Source: Colletotrichum lupini (taxonomy: Eukaryota; Ascomycota; Sordariomycetes; Glomerellales; Glomerellaceae). From it: a DNA stretch of 64,000 nt. The DNA is taken from contig NC_064678.1 of assembly GCF_023278565.1 (NCBI RefSeq), forward strand, positions 434,001 through 498,000. The letters are read 5' to 3'. A program made the translations under genes and the position numbers. Positions 11,736-23,699 of this stretch are shown here, in pieces. The first letter of the stretch is position 1. Every line of letters begins with the position of its first letter. Under the pieces are notes generated by a model, which saw only the letters and a program-made list of their open reading frames with translations, did no database searches and was not told the origin of the DNA.

Positions 11736-12074
11736 CCGAATCTCTGTCTCTCCCCTCCCCTTAATGCCCCCCTCCTCCCTCTTCGACTCTCTCGGATCTC
11801 CAGCCCCCCTCAAGTTCGTAGCCTCAACCCGGTATCCGATAAGACCTCCCCAGCTTCGCCTCCTTCATCCCCCCATATCCGCTCCCACACGATCCATTCT
11901 GTCTGGACCGTTTCATCCCGTACCCCGGATGCGGGGGCGGCAGTTAGCACCGGGATGGAAGGGGAAAAGTTGGGGTAGCTCCATTCTAGCTCGTGGCACA
12001 TGAGCTCTTCTGACTCCCTCATGACGATCGACGTCCCCTCCACGAGCCAAGCTAACGAGTCATGCTATTGCCAG
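11736..12074 (+). other. Remainder of alcohol oxidase intron 2
   Basis: These 339 bases follow the transposon and carry no in-frame oxidase coding. They are pyrimidine-rich and end in a branch-like GCTAAC about 20 bases before the acceptor TTGCCAG. Without the transposon the intron would be about 347 bases, long for this gene set. Confidence 0.65.
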
Positions 12075-13652
12075 CTACACCCGTGCCCAAAAGTCTGACT
12101 TTGATTCATGGGCGACACCCGGCTGGTCTTCGGCAGACCTTTGGCCTTACCTGAAGCGCTTCGAGACGTACCACGGTAACGGCGACCCGGCCCACCACGG
12201 CTCTTCTGGCCCGGTGCATGTGTCTTCGGGAGGCTTCCGTGTCGAGAGTGCCGAGGATGATATCCTGGCCGCCGCAAAGCAGACTGGCTACCCTGAGATT
12301 CGGGACTTGCAGAACCTAGAGGCAAACAGCGGCTATGAAAGGTGGATGAGATACGTCTCGCCTGAAGGGAGACGACAGGATGCCGCACACACTTTCCTGC
12401 ACCCACTTCTCGAGGATGGAAAGCACCCGAACCTTCACGTGCTGGTGGAGTCAAAGGTGATCGGCGTCCTGTTTGACGACCACAAGCGTGCCGTCGGAGT
12501 CGAGTACACTCCCAACTCAGACTACCAGGCTGTCTTGAACACCACACAACAACCGGTCCGGAGCGTCAAGGCAAAGAAGATGGTGGTCGTGTCGTGCGGC
12601 GCCTGCGGAACCCCCGGCGTTCTCGAGCGCTCTGGCCTAGGAAGCAAGAAGATCCTGGACAAGGCTGGCGTTCCCGTTGTGGCGGATTTGCCTGGCGTGG
12701 GAAGCAACTATCAAGATCACAATCTTGTTTTGATGCCCTACAAGACGGCGTTGAAGCCGGAGGAGACGCTGGATAACATCTTTAGCGGGCGCATAAGCCA
12801 CGAGGATGCGATTGCCAAGAAGGACAAGATGCTGGGCTGGAACGGTGTCGATGTCGTCAGTAAGATCCGGCCCACTGAGGAAGAGGTAAAGAAGCTCGGT
12901 CCCGAGTTCGAAAAGGCATGGGAGAAGGACTTCAAGAATGACCCCAACAGACCTGTCATGCTTACTGGTTTCCTTCACGGGTATGTACACCATGCAACAC
13001 ATCCTACTATCAAGAGCGCAAAGACACTGACATCTACAGGTTCCTGGGCGACCACGCCGCCATCCCGCAAGGCCAGTACACCACAGTCGCAAACTACACG
13101 GCGTACCCCTACTCCCGCGGTAGCATCCACATCACCGGCCCCGCCCTAACGGATCCCCTCGACTTTGAGACCGGATTCTTTAGCGATCCTGACGACCTGG
13201 ACCTCAAGAAGCAGATCTGGGCCTACAAGCACTCGCGCGAGGTCGCCCGCCGCACAGCCCTCTACCGCGGCGAAGTCGCCGGCGGACACCCTTCCTTTGC
13301 TGCGGACTCCAAGGCCGCGCTTGTCGAGTCCGTCTCGGCGGACGCGTATAAGAACGTCAAGCCGATTGAGTATTCTAAGGAAGACGACAAGGCGATTGAA
13401 CAGTTCTTGAGGGAGAACATCAACACGACGTGGCATTCTCTTGGAACGACCAAGATGGCGCCGCGGGATGATGGGGGTGTTGTTGATTCTTCGTTGAGCG
13501 TGTACGGTGTTGAGGGACTCAAGGTTGTTGACTTGAGTATTGTGCCTGAGAATGTTGGTGCTAATACGAACAACACGGCATTTGTGGTCGGCGAGAAGGC
13601 GGCGGATATCATTGCAAAGGATTTGGGCATTATCATCGCGCCAAAGTTGTAA

Positions 13653-14033
13653 GATGATGACGGATTGAGAGATGGACTGGCTGGCAGACCGCATATGAGC
13701 GAGATGTAATGAGTGCGAAGCAATTGACGACGAGCCCGTTCTGAGGACAAGCCCTTCTCAGCCCTATCATCATTCCTGGTGTTTATTGCAATGAGTAATG
13801 TAAGATTTCACTCTAGAATCCCGATTAGGGGAGTTGGCACACACAGCACGGCAAATCCATAGAAGGCTGGAGGAGAAGTACGTCTCGTTCTAGGTGATGT
13901 AATTTGTGTATATCCAAATCTCCCCAGAACGTTCATTTCATTATTAAGATCGTGACTACACATGATGCAGTCTTACAGGAGTGTGGGTATCAAGCTCTTC
14001 AGCGAGCACAGTTCTAGATGAGATGGCAGGTCT
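13653..14033. other. Convergent 3' intergenic region
   Basis: These 381 bases lie between the stop codons of the alcohol oxidase (plus) and the sugar porter (minus). They should hold both polyadenylation regions; I see no other feature. Confidence 0.5.
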
Positions 14034-16011
14034 TCAAGCAGACTCGTGGTGAGACTCGTGAAGCCCCTTCTTCTCAGCGTGGATAGCGCTGTCCTCCAGG
14101 TCCTCAGTCAGGCCGACATCCCGTCTAGCCTGCTCGAGCAAAACGCTGTCCTCGGCACCCGCGTTGCTGCCAAAGACACGGTCCATCTCCTCAAGGGTGG
14201 CGCCCTTGGTCTCGGGCAAGGCGAAGTGCACCCAGATGATGCTGGCGCCGAGGAAGACGGCGAAGAAGATGTAGGTTCCCCATTTCCAGCTCTCGAGCAT
14301 GGAGGGAACGTAGAAGGCGACGGCGAAGTTGTTGAGCTAACAGGTTGATGTTAGTCTGATGTCAATGTCTAAAAAGAAAGAGGCTTGGAGTGCATACCCA
14401 GTTGCTTGATGCGCCGATGGAAGCACCCTTAGCGCGGATGGAGAGGGGGAAGATCTCGGAAACAAGGGTCCATGAAACGGGGCCCCACGAAGCTCCGAAA
14501 CCGGCAACTGAGATGTAAAGTTAGCATACCTAGTCCTTAAGAGATCTCGACTGGAGACAGAAAGGCTCAACGTACTGTAAATCCAGATGAAGGCGACGGC
14601 AACCCATCCCTCAACAGGATGGCCCGGCCAGTCGTGGCTGAACTTGGCGACAATGATACCGGGAATGACCATGGAGATCAACATGACAATGGAGCCAACA
14701 ATCAGAATGGGCTTTCTGCCGACCTTGTCGATGATGGCCATGGCGGGAAGGGTGCTGATGAAGAAGACGACACCGGTGACGCCAGTGGCCAAGAGAGCAG
14801 TCGTGCCGCCGGTGAGACCGAGGCTCTGGAAGACGTTGCTGGCGTAGTAGATGATGGCGTCGATACCGGACCACCTAGCAGACTCAGTTAGTTCGGTCGC
14901 GGGGGCCAAGGAGGTCGTGGTAGACTTACTGTTGCCAGAACATGACCAGCCAAGCATACGCAACACGCTTGAAATGGTCCCAGGAGCGGAGAATACGCCA
15001 GTACTGCGCAACCTCGCGCATCCAAACGCTCGTCTTCTCCTTTTCGGCCAACTGAGGGAACGCCTTCTGGAACGAGCGCTGCTCGAAGAGGGCCTCGGCC
15101 TTGATCTCCTTGAACTCAACCTGGACAAGCTCGCTATCCTCGGGGAGCTTGCGGAGGTACGCAATGGTCTTGACGGCCTCTTCGTCGCGGCCCTGCTTCA
15201 CGAGCCAGCGAGGGGAGAAGGGCAGCCACCAGATTCCGAGGGCGAGAAGGGCGGCGGGGACACCCTGGATGTAGGAGGGGAGTCTCCATGCGAGGTCGGA
15301 CTGGCCCTCGCCGATGCCGCCGATGTAGTTGCTGCCGTATCCGATCCAGAAGGAGAGCATGATTCCGAGAATGGTGGCGAATTGGTAGAAGGAGACGATG
15401 AAACCTCTCATTTCGGGGGCGGCGAGCTCGGCGTTGTACAGAGGGCTGAGAGTTGGTTAGCATCGTGGCCTCGGCGTAAGTTCTTAGACAGAGGGCAGAC
15501 TTACCCGACACCACTAAAGGTTCCGACACCAAGACCGGTGAAGAAACGGCCGGCGTAGAGGAGCTCAGGCTTGTGGTAGCTTGCGCCAGTGTAGAGGTAA
15601 CTGCCCAGGACGACCCAGAGACAGGCGGAGAACATGGTGTACTTGCGGGAGAAGACCTCGCCAAAGACACCGGCGCTGACGGAGCCCAGTATACCGCCGA
15701 GCTGGAGGATGGACGTCAACCAGCCCGTCGCGCTGGACGAGTTGACGACGGAAGGGAAGTTGTCCTTGAAGCGCGTCATGACGAGGGATTGTCCGAGGAC
15801 ACCTAGGAAGACGATCAGGTCAGCAACGGAACAGTCGTCATCGGATTCGGGAGATTAGAGACATACCCTGCTGGTATCCATACTCAAAACCTCCAAAGGA
15901 TGCAAAGAGGGCAATGACGAGAATCTTGGGGTTGTTTGCCAGCGAAATCCATCTGTTCTGGTAGGCAAGCTGCGTGCGCGCCTCGGCGGCGGTGGCTGCT
16001 TGGACGGCCAT
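14034..16011 (-). CDS. MFS sugar porter (hexose-transporter type)
   Basis: Twelve-TM sugar porter importing monosaccharides across the plasma membrane. Exons are 16011-15867, 15802-15505, 15445-14930, 14874-14576, 14507-14398 and 14336-14034, joining in phase to 556 residues, normal for the family. Landmarks are FGGFEYGYQQG in TM1, GRFFTGLGVGTFSGVGPLYNAE, SPRWLVKQGRDEEA after TM6, WSGIDAIIYYA in TM7, DKVGRKP, GFGASWGPVSW in TM10 and LPETKGATLEEMD after TM12. The start at 16011 is the Met before the hydrophilic AVQAATAAEARTQ leader; an upstream Met at 16059 is less likely. It converges on the alcohol oxidase gene. The exact sugar is not evident. Confidence 0.93.
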
Positions 16012-19000
16012 GATTGCAAAAGGCGATTGACGAGCAAAAGAATTGGCCTCGTAACGCAAGACAACCGAGTGACAATCACGGGAAGCAGGAGCCGGGAAAT
16101 AATAAGACGATCACCTCACCCAACAGGCCGGGCCATCGTCTGTACTTATTCTTGGGAGCACCGACGCTAAGGACTGCCTTCCTGGGGGGTGGTTGACCAG
16201 GGAGACGTCCTTTGGCGATGGGGCAACTTTTGCCAGATGGGGACAGGATGTGTCAAGTTTTGATGCGACTCTGTGTAGACCGTCCCGCAGAGTCGAACGA
16301 GATGGGCCCCATGGGCTAGGTTCTTGGGTCGTCCCTCGTGTCAATGTTATTGCTAGCTCCTTGAGTTCATCATTGACCTGTCTGAACCCAGGGAAGCCTC
16401 GTCTGGCATGTTCGATCTGTGTTGCTTCTTCGACTGCGTGTACATGTGAGATTCTCAGTTGCTGGAAATCCGGGGTATGTGAGATCAGCGTGGTGGGATC
16501 TGAGTACTGACCGACATGGTGCTTATGGTTCCCGGATCCAGACGTCGGCTCCAAATACGCGTTCTACTACCGCTGGCTCTTTGCCCGACGATCACCTCCC
16601 CTCAGGTTTGGCAAACGTTGGCATCAGTTGGCATTCGCCCGAAGGTTTCCGAACCCGAAGCATCTCCAACGCTCCAACCCCTTCAGAAATCCTCTGGCTG
16701 CTCAAGAGCTGGCGGGACAAACAGCGGAGTCCTCCGTCTTGTTTCCACCTTGACCCCCTGGTTCATGGAGTTCATACCCCGTCCACCCGCACACAGAGAA
16801 GTCTGGCACATCACACGATTTGGTCCACCCCCGCAGCGGGTTCGCAGTCGTAAAAAAGATACCAAAGTAAAAAAGAATTACGGAAAAAGAGAAGGCCAAG
16901 GCGTGTAACGTCGGGGAAAAGTCCCGGAGCTAACGCCAGAAGCGGAAGTTGGCCGAGTTGGTCTGGGACTCTGGGTGGATTCAAAGCAGAAATCTTTACC
17001 ACTTCCCCACCGGCGGCGGTAAAGTGCCAGAGGGCAGAAGTGTTCTTGACTAAGGTGTTTTTCCCGTGGGGAATGTTTTGACTTCTCTGGGGATCCCGCT
17101 GGCCCAGACTCGAGTGAGGATTGTGAGGGGAAAACCCCCCATCTTGTCAGCAATAGCACCGAGAAGAGGCCGTTGAATCGACGACAACAACTGGTCGACG
17201 TGCAGATATACCGGCCACAATGACAGAACTTTGATTGTCTTTCAGGTTTCAAATAGACCGCCCACATGGTCGCCACGTTAATTTGACGGTTCCCGGATGA
17301 GAAAACATCCCTCATACCGGATCTCATACCGGGATATTCGTCGAAGCCCCAAAGAAAAGTCAAGTTGAGCCGCACCCTTGGCAGCGATGCCGGGACCGCG
17401 CTATTACTCAACTCGCCCACTCCTCGACGCTTCCAGACTTTGCTTTTATGGTTATTGAGCCCGGGCTCTTGTACGTCAGGAGTCATGCCATCCCCGGCGC
17501 CATGCTGCTGCTTGACTAAGAAGTCCCACAGCAACGTTACCTAGCAGGCTAGTTCGCGTGTGCTCGACCTTTTTGCCCGCGGGGTTGGTTTCTGACTGGT
17601 CCCTGTAATCAAAAAGCAGAATTTTCTGCAGGCGATCCTTTGCAAGTAATTCGCTTCTGCAATGCGCTCTTTCAGTTGGATTTTCGTGTCGGCAGGACCC
17701 GGCCGAGATGTTCAAAATACCGTTGCCTTTGACCGATGAAGTTTGCGTCATTGAATCGCGAAATGTGAAAGCTCGGTGTTCTCTCCGTCGATGCTTGGGT
17801 AGTCGGCTTTTGTTGCCGACGCTAATTACGTGAGCTCCATAGTTGTGATACTGAGCAAACGTCTGTTCATGATCCCCTGATGGCATCAAATTTTCTCATT
17901 GCAAAAAACTCGTCACCGCTTCACATTGGCATCGATGCATCGTGGTTCGCGCATGAGATCCCGGTATTGCTGGTGGAGAGCACGACAGGACCCGTTTTCC
18001 ATCTGCGGGCGAATTCGGAAGAGCAATAATGAACGCCCCACGATGTCGGTTTACGAGTCTTTTGGGAGATGTTCGAGACAAAATAGCGGAGTTGACGACC
18101 TGTTCCTGACTCGATGCATCATGTCCTCGGCAATCTCTTACGGAAAGCGTAGATGCAACCGATGGTGCCAGCAAGCATTGCAATTTGCTAGGTGTAATCC
18201 GTCGGCCCTCTGAACTCATGCCAACTTTTGAGGCTTGAGACTGCTTCACTTCAGATGTTCACATGCCTGCTCTCTGCCATCGCTATATCGCTGCTATGGG
18301 ACACCAGAAAACGGAAGGTCTTGCGCGTTATGTATTGTTCACCCTCCACGGCGTAGGAGAAAGTTCTATTGGAGGGTAAAGTGGTTTAGTCGAAGGGGCG
18401 TAGACTCGATCAAAGGTCTCTTGCGCAGGATGCCACGATGCTGCGGCTTTGGCACGTCTACTCTACTAAATCACACACGCGAAAATGATCAAAATTGAGA
18501 TTTTTGAACGACATAGGGGTGGGAAGATATCTCGACGTGATCTACAGCTCGTACATTCTCAACTACGTCATCTCTAAAACTGGAGATGGCCAAACATCGT
18601 TCAGAAACCACAGAGACGAATTGGAGACATGCAGTCGAAAGTTACGCTTTTCTCAATCTGAACGTCAAAATAGACAAGCGATCTCCGGCAACGGTTGATC
18701 ATATGGTTACGACAACCTGGAGAGTGGACGTGTAGATCGGCAGCCATCCGAAGTGCGTTTGACACGTGGAAGAACCGCAATGCTGGGTCGTCAGCCCCCC
18801 AAGGATGAGTATCCGTGACTCCTAGGACCCATCGACGGCAGTTGAGATGAAGGTGGTTCGAGACATTGCTCATGCAAGGTAACCTTCGAAGGCGGGTAGT
18901 CCCACAGTGACAGACACGCAAGACTTGGCTCCAGACGCAACATGCATCATAGACATGCATGAATTAAGAGCCCATGTGGAAGGGAGCGCGAGGCGTGTTC

Positions 19001-20397
19001 CCCCGCAATATTCCCTCTGAGGCTGGAGAGACGTCCGGAGAGGCCGGGGTAATTCTGGGGTTCTGGGGTTCTGTGGGGTTTGGTGTAATTGATTAGTTGA
19101 CAACTTGACAACATTAAAGCATTACAGCCGACCGATGATGGCATTTGGCGAACATGAGTATTCTATGATATAGCTTCTCTTCTAGCTTTGTTTCTGATCG
19201 GATTTCTCGTTCCAAAGTCAGTGATAGTGGACGCCTTGGAGCGCCCCGCAACTTGGTGTGCTTTTCTCACAACTCGAGATGTCGAAAGACAGCCGCGACT
19301 AGCTGTAACATTTGAGTCTCATGACGTTTGATTGATGTCCTTCCGTGAAGCGTAGACTAAGATAGCGCGAAAGCAAATGCATTGAGAGGAGAAAATTGTA
19401 ATGGGCGAACTGATACTCTTGACGACGGTGAAGTTGTCATCTCGATATGTCACTGACTGAATGATCCTGACTTTAGGCTCGGCTGTTGGTTCTGGCTACC
19501 GCAGTGCAATCAGCGGACAAAGTCAAGATGTGCACATTATACTTTCCCAAATAGAGAAAACATCATGGGTCTTTTACTCATTGTAGGCAAGTCCATGCGA
19601 ATGGCGCCTTTTCCACCAATGTCTTGGTGCCAGACCACCTTACAGGAGGCCATCTTGAGCCCTGACATATCGATCGTCAATGCGGACTATAGCTTAACTC
19701 AACTTGAGGAAAGGTATGAACTCTGATAATGGCGCGTACAAGGCCCATTTTGAAGAGTCTGGAACCAAGGACTGAAACGGACGCGACAATTCTCGACGGG
19801 GGCGAACCGAGGGGCGGCACGTGCCGTGGCACCTGCCATGTCTATTCTAGGGAGAGTTTGTTGAATGATTGAGTTTGGACGGGAAGTTTGCGTTACTTTA
19901 CTTGGATGCTGTAAGCAATATAGCCGAACATGATGAACAAATGGTCATGGTGATGGTAAGATTTGTGAGATGAGAGATGAGAATGAACGGTGGTGAGTGA
20001 ACAGGAGCTGGATGTGATGAGATGAGCAATCAGCTGCCTTTAAGTGACTGATATGGATAGATGAATACGTCTATCCGAAACCAGGGGCTTACGTCATTTC
20101 TCTCGATATTTCTGTATCGGGGACGTGCCCCGCGCTAACCTGGAAGGAAAGAACCGTGCACGCAGCCCCTGCCCCACCATGGCGGGGAGCTGCTGCCGTT
20201 TTGTCACAGAAACTCGGCGGTCGGTGTTTTGGCACCCAAAAAAGATGAGACACGTCGTCGCAAACAAAATCTCTCGAGATAACCTGATAATCTCGCTGCT
20301 TTCCCCTCTCTTTCTCTGAGTCCCTCTGAATTGCATCTTCTTTCCGGCCAACCTCTGCTGGACTCTCTCGATACCCAATCCCTTCTTCAGATCCAAG
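16012..20397. other. 4.4-kb stretch without a recognisable gene
   Basis: Open frames here reach 218 codons (minus, 16878-17534). They have no recognisable motif, no hydrophobic pattern and no splice-joined extension, and they overlap others in competing frames. GC content is ordinary and there is no RIP signature or transposon terminus. An untranslated RNA or lineage-specific gene cannot be excluded. Confidence 0.5.
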
Positions 20398-22097
20398 ATG
20401 CCTGGTATGGTTCCCCGCCATTGGTGCCTCCAGACATCACCACAAACCTCGCACCAAGCTAATCACCATGCTATTGACAGCTCCCTACTCGACCGGCGAC
20501 AAGACCTCCTTTGGCTGGGTCACTGCTCGCGAGCGCTGGCCCGTCATTATTGTGCGTACTTGGCATCCTTGTTGACAATTCACGTCTCGCTGACAGCTAC
20601 CCTGCAGACCCAAGCCATTGACGACCTCTACCGATCCGTCACCCAGACCAAGGACGCCGAGAAGGAAGCCGAGGGCAAGAAGATCATTGAGGAGATTGCA
20701 AAGATCAAATACGAGGTTCAGCACGACCGCGCTTTGACGTACGGCTCTCCATCGACACCTCCAGTACGATAGTTGCTGACTATACTCTCCATACCAGACC
20801 GATCGAAGACGATGGATACCCCGACGTGAGCATCTACAACGAGGAGCTCAAGAAGCTTGGCTCTCCCACATGGCTGAACGTGCCGTGGCTTTACACCGAG
20901 TGCTACCTCTTCAGGTAAGCTACATATGGCAAACCACTTGGCAAACACGTGCTAACAGCAACAGACGCATCAGCACGCACTTTGCCCGGTCCACCCACTG
21001 GAAGAACTACGACGTCTTTGCCCGCCAAAAGATGAGCACATTCAGATCCTCCCGCCCCGCCGTGGTCGAGCTGGCGTCAAAGTACAAGGAGCTAGTCGAG
21101 CAGCTCCACAAGAACAAGGGCGCCGCCCAGGACGAGGCCGCCGAGAAGCTCCTCTTCACCGAAATGTGCGAAATCTGCCTCTGGGGTAACGCCACCGACC
21201 TGTCCCTCCTGACGAGCTTGACCTACGAAGATATCCAGAAATTGCAGGGCTCCGAGGCCCGCAAGGCTTCCGAGAAGAACATTGTCGTCAACGATCTCCC
21301 CGCCGTCTACGAGCTCCTAAAGAAGGCCAAGGCCGAGGGCAAGGCTGAGCGCCGCGTCGACATTGTGCTCGACAACGCCGGTTTCGAGCTCTACGTCGAC
21401 CTCATCCTCGCCGGGTACCTTTTGTCTGCCGGCCTGGCCACCAACGTCGTCCTGCACCCCAAGTCCATCCCCTGGTTCGTATCCGACGTGCTCCCGGGTG
21501 ACTTTGCCCAGCTCCTCAGCGCCATTGCCAGCCCTAAGCGCTTCTACGAGACACCCTCCGAAGAGGAGGAGCTCCAAGGCAAGACCCCCGAGCCTCTTTC
21601 GGCTGCGGACTCGGAAAGCCTGGCATTCCTCTTCCAGGAGTGGAGCCAGTTCCACGCCGAGGGACAGCTCATCCTCCGCCCCAACCGCTACTGGACGCAC
21701 CCCGGCCCCTTTTGGCAATTGCCCGAGGAGGCCAAGGAGCTGTACGAGGACCTCAAGGCCAGCGAAGTTGTCATCTTCAAGGGTGATCTCAACTACCGCA
21801 AGCTGACTGGTGATGTGAGTTCCACGTTCTACGTAACAAAGTGGCTAGGATGCTAATGACAAGTAGGCCAACTGGGATGCTGCCACACCCTTCACGGAAG
21901 CCCTCAAGAACCTCGGCCCCGGATCCGGCCTCAACATCTTGGCCCTCCGCACGTGCAAGGCCGATGTCGTCGTCGGCCTTCAGCCTGGCGAGGACGAGAA
22001 GCTGCTCGCCACCGAAGGCGGCGGCGGCGATTCTGGCTCACGGAAGTGGGCTTGGAGCGGCAAGTGGGCCGTCGTATCTTTCTCAGACGGTAAATAA
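20398..22097 (+). CDS. ARMT1/DUF89 damage-control phosphatase
   Basis: Metal-dependent phosphatase of the DUF89 family, subfamily III (human ARMT1 and yeast YMR027W group). Known members hydrolyse sugar phosphates such as fructose-1-phosphate, which is thought to limit glycation damage. I resolve six exons: 20398-20404, 20481-20551, 20608-20738, 20798-20914, 20965-21814 and 21867-22097. They join in phase to 468 aa, the usual length. The first exon is only 7 bases (Met, Pro and one base). Diagnostic segments are LFRRISTHF, YDVFARQKMSTFRSS, DNAGFELYVDLILAGYLL with the metal-binding Asp-Asn, KSIPWFVSDVLPGDF, and KGDLNYRKLTGD near the C-terminus. All key segments are present, so it appears intact. 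This is a housekeeping gene in an otherwise accessory-looking region. Confidence 0.94.
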
Positions 22098-22246
22098 ACC
22101 GTTTGATTGACTGCTACTAGTGTTCTCTTTCTTCTTTTGCGTATTTACTTTACTACCGCTATAGAGCCATGACCGATAGACATTTGAGAGAAACCTCCCC
22201 TAGACGCGAATAGAGAGGCTGGCCTTTTTCCCTAGCCTCGTCTAAT

Positions 22247-23099
22247 CTAGTTTTTTTGACCATTCAGTTCCTCGACCATTTCCAATAGCTTTGACTGCCT
22301 TCCACCGACTCCCATGGTACTTGTGTCTTCCCTTCTAAGGCTTATCCTGCCTCTTCTGTCAGGCCCTCGGACCCAGCCTCCCGCCCCGGAGTCGTAGACC
22401 GGAACCTTGGGAGGTTTGGGCTGCGGCGTCTTTGATTTGGGTCGTCGCGGTCTCGATGGCGCGTCCGGGACTATGCAGACGGAGCAACCTTTGCAGCGGA
22501 ACCTTGGCGGTTTTATGTTCTCGGAGCGTTTGGCGGGCTCAGCCAACCCAGTTGGCTCAGTCAGTTGAGTCGGTGTAGTCAGTTGAGTTGGAGCAGTCAA
22601 CTGAGTTGACAGAGTCTCGACAGTTGACTGAGACGGAACAGACAACGGAGACTGAAGGGTTGACTGAGATTGTTTGTCTGGCTCGCGCCCCATGGCTCGA
22701 AGCTCCGCCAGTTCCATTTCCTCGGGAGTTCTGTGCGGAATGTTCGCCAAGGAAGACTCCCCTATCAAAGAAAGTCAGCTCGCGTCCCCATACCCTCTCT
22801 ACGAATCACTCACAAGGAAGGCACTCAGCGCAGACGCCATGGTCACAATCTTGACCCTCGCACGTCATGGAGTCCTCGTTATCCATATCGCACACGTGGC
22901 AGATCCATCGCTTGTCCTGTTGCTCGTACTTGCACGCCATGGCAGAACAGACGTCCCGGACTGTCTTTTCGACAAGGGTGGGGTTTGCGCATTTCGTTGG
23001 GGTGATTCCGAACGGGCAGTCGTCAAAGGCGCGTTTGCAGACTGGCGTGAAGTCCTTCGTGTGACCGCACTCGTAGTGATATATCGTTTTGATGCACAT
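22247..23099 (-). CDS. Cys-rich hypothetical protein with TQLTxP repeats
   Basis: Two exons, 23099-22814 and 22761-22247, join in phase (donor GTGAGT, acceptor GATAG) to 266 aa. The N-terminal 95 residues start MCIKTIYHYECGHT and contain many Cys and His in CxxC-like spacing (HVCDMDNE, CEGQDCDHGVCAEC). This suggests a metal-binding fold of the kind seen in many uncharacterised ascomycete proteins. There is no signal peptide. The middle has a repeat tract TQLTAPTQLTTPTQLTEP, then a basic, Pro-rich C-terminal half with RCKGCSVC. It is convergent with the ARMT1-like gene, whose stop is 149 bases away. Function unknown. Confidence 0.75.
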
Positions 23100-23699
23100 C
23101 TTCGCGGTAGGTCTTATGGTCTAAGTGGGATGTTGTTGATGCGTTGTTTCTAATGGTTGACTCGGTTGAGAACAATGAACATAAAGATCGAGAGAGTAGA
23201 TATGACAGCGAGTTGGGCAACGGAGATGACTCGATGCTCTTGACGAGACGGAAGGTTTGGTCCATGGACGGTCTGCGAAACCCTCTGTCGACACGGGACG
23301 GCAGGAAACCTTGGGAGACATGGCGGCTTCCTTGACACCACCTGGAGAGATGGCAGTCGACCTTGGTGTTTCCCTCTTGTCTCTGACAACCTGTTTGGTC
23401 TCGACTTCCTCCCGTCCTCACCGAGGGTATGCGGGAAAGCATCACGGGCCTCGCCGAGCTCACCGAGCCTTCCTTCACCTTTTTTTCATGAGAATCTCTG
23501 GAGACTCACAGTAGTGAAAGGTATGTATGAATTATAACCTACTATTTCATAACAAGCAGACTATTACAAAGAAAATGTTCCATGCGGAAGAGCAGTTCTC
23601 CCAACAACGCCTATCCAGATGACAATTCAACAATCTCTTCAACGATTAGGTATTCCATCTCTCTCTCCGTCCCTTTCTCTTTTCCACGTCCCCATGAAA
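23100..23699. other. Intergenic, no gene recognised
   Basis: These 600 bases lie between two minus-strand genes. Frames on both strands here are shadows of the Cys-rich gene's upstream region, and none shows a domain or signal peptide. Confidence 0.5.

Larger units (their letters stand above)
9457..13652 (+). pseudogene. GMC alcohol oxidase interrupted by a transposon in intron 2
   Basis: FAD-dependent GMC oxidoreductase of the alcohol (methanol) oxidase type, expected to oxidise short primary alcohols to aldehydes with release of H2O2. Exons are 9457-9517, 9580-9838, 12075-12980 and 13040-13652. The N-terminus has the dinucleotide-binding Gly cluster (IIAGGGTAACVLAGRL) and the GMC signature GGILGGGSSINFMLY. 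The C-terminal half has WHSLGTTKMAPR with the catalytic His, and NVGANTNNTAFVVGEKAA. The protein ends in PKL, a weak resemblance to a peroxisomal PTS1 tail. Intron 2 carries the Fot1-like element at 9847-11733. Its acceptor and branch (GCTAAC, TTGCCAG at 12074) are good, but the position that should be the donor reads ATATGT, and the only nearby GT (9843) gives the wrong phase. All exons are otherwise open, so function is doubtful rather than excluded. Confidence 0.85.

Noticed and set aside
14851..15558. 235-codon plus-strand frame
   Set aside because: Lies antisense within the exons of the sugar porter; the Glu/Gly/Leu-rich composition is the shadow of GC-rich codons.
16878..17534. 218-codon minus-strand open frame
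   Set aside because: No motif or hydrophobic pattern, odd residue composition, and overlapping frames on the other strand. It looks like a chance frame in GC-rich DNA.
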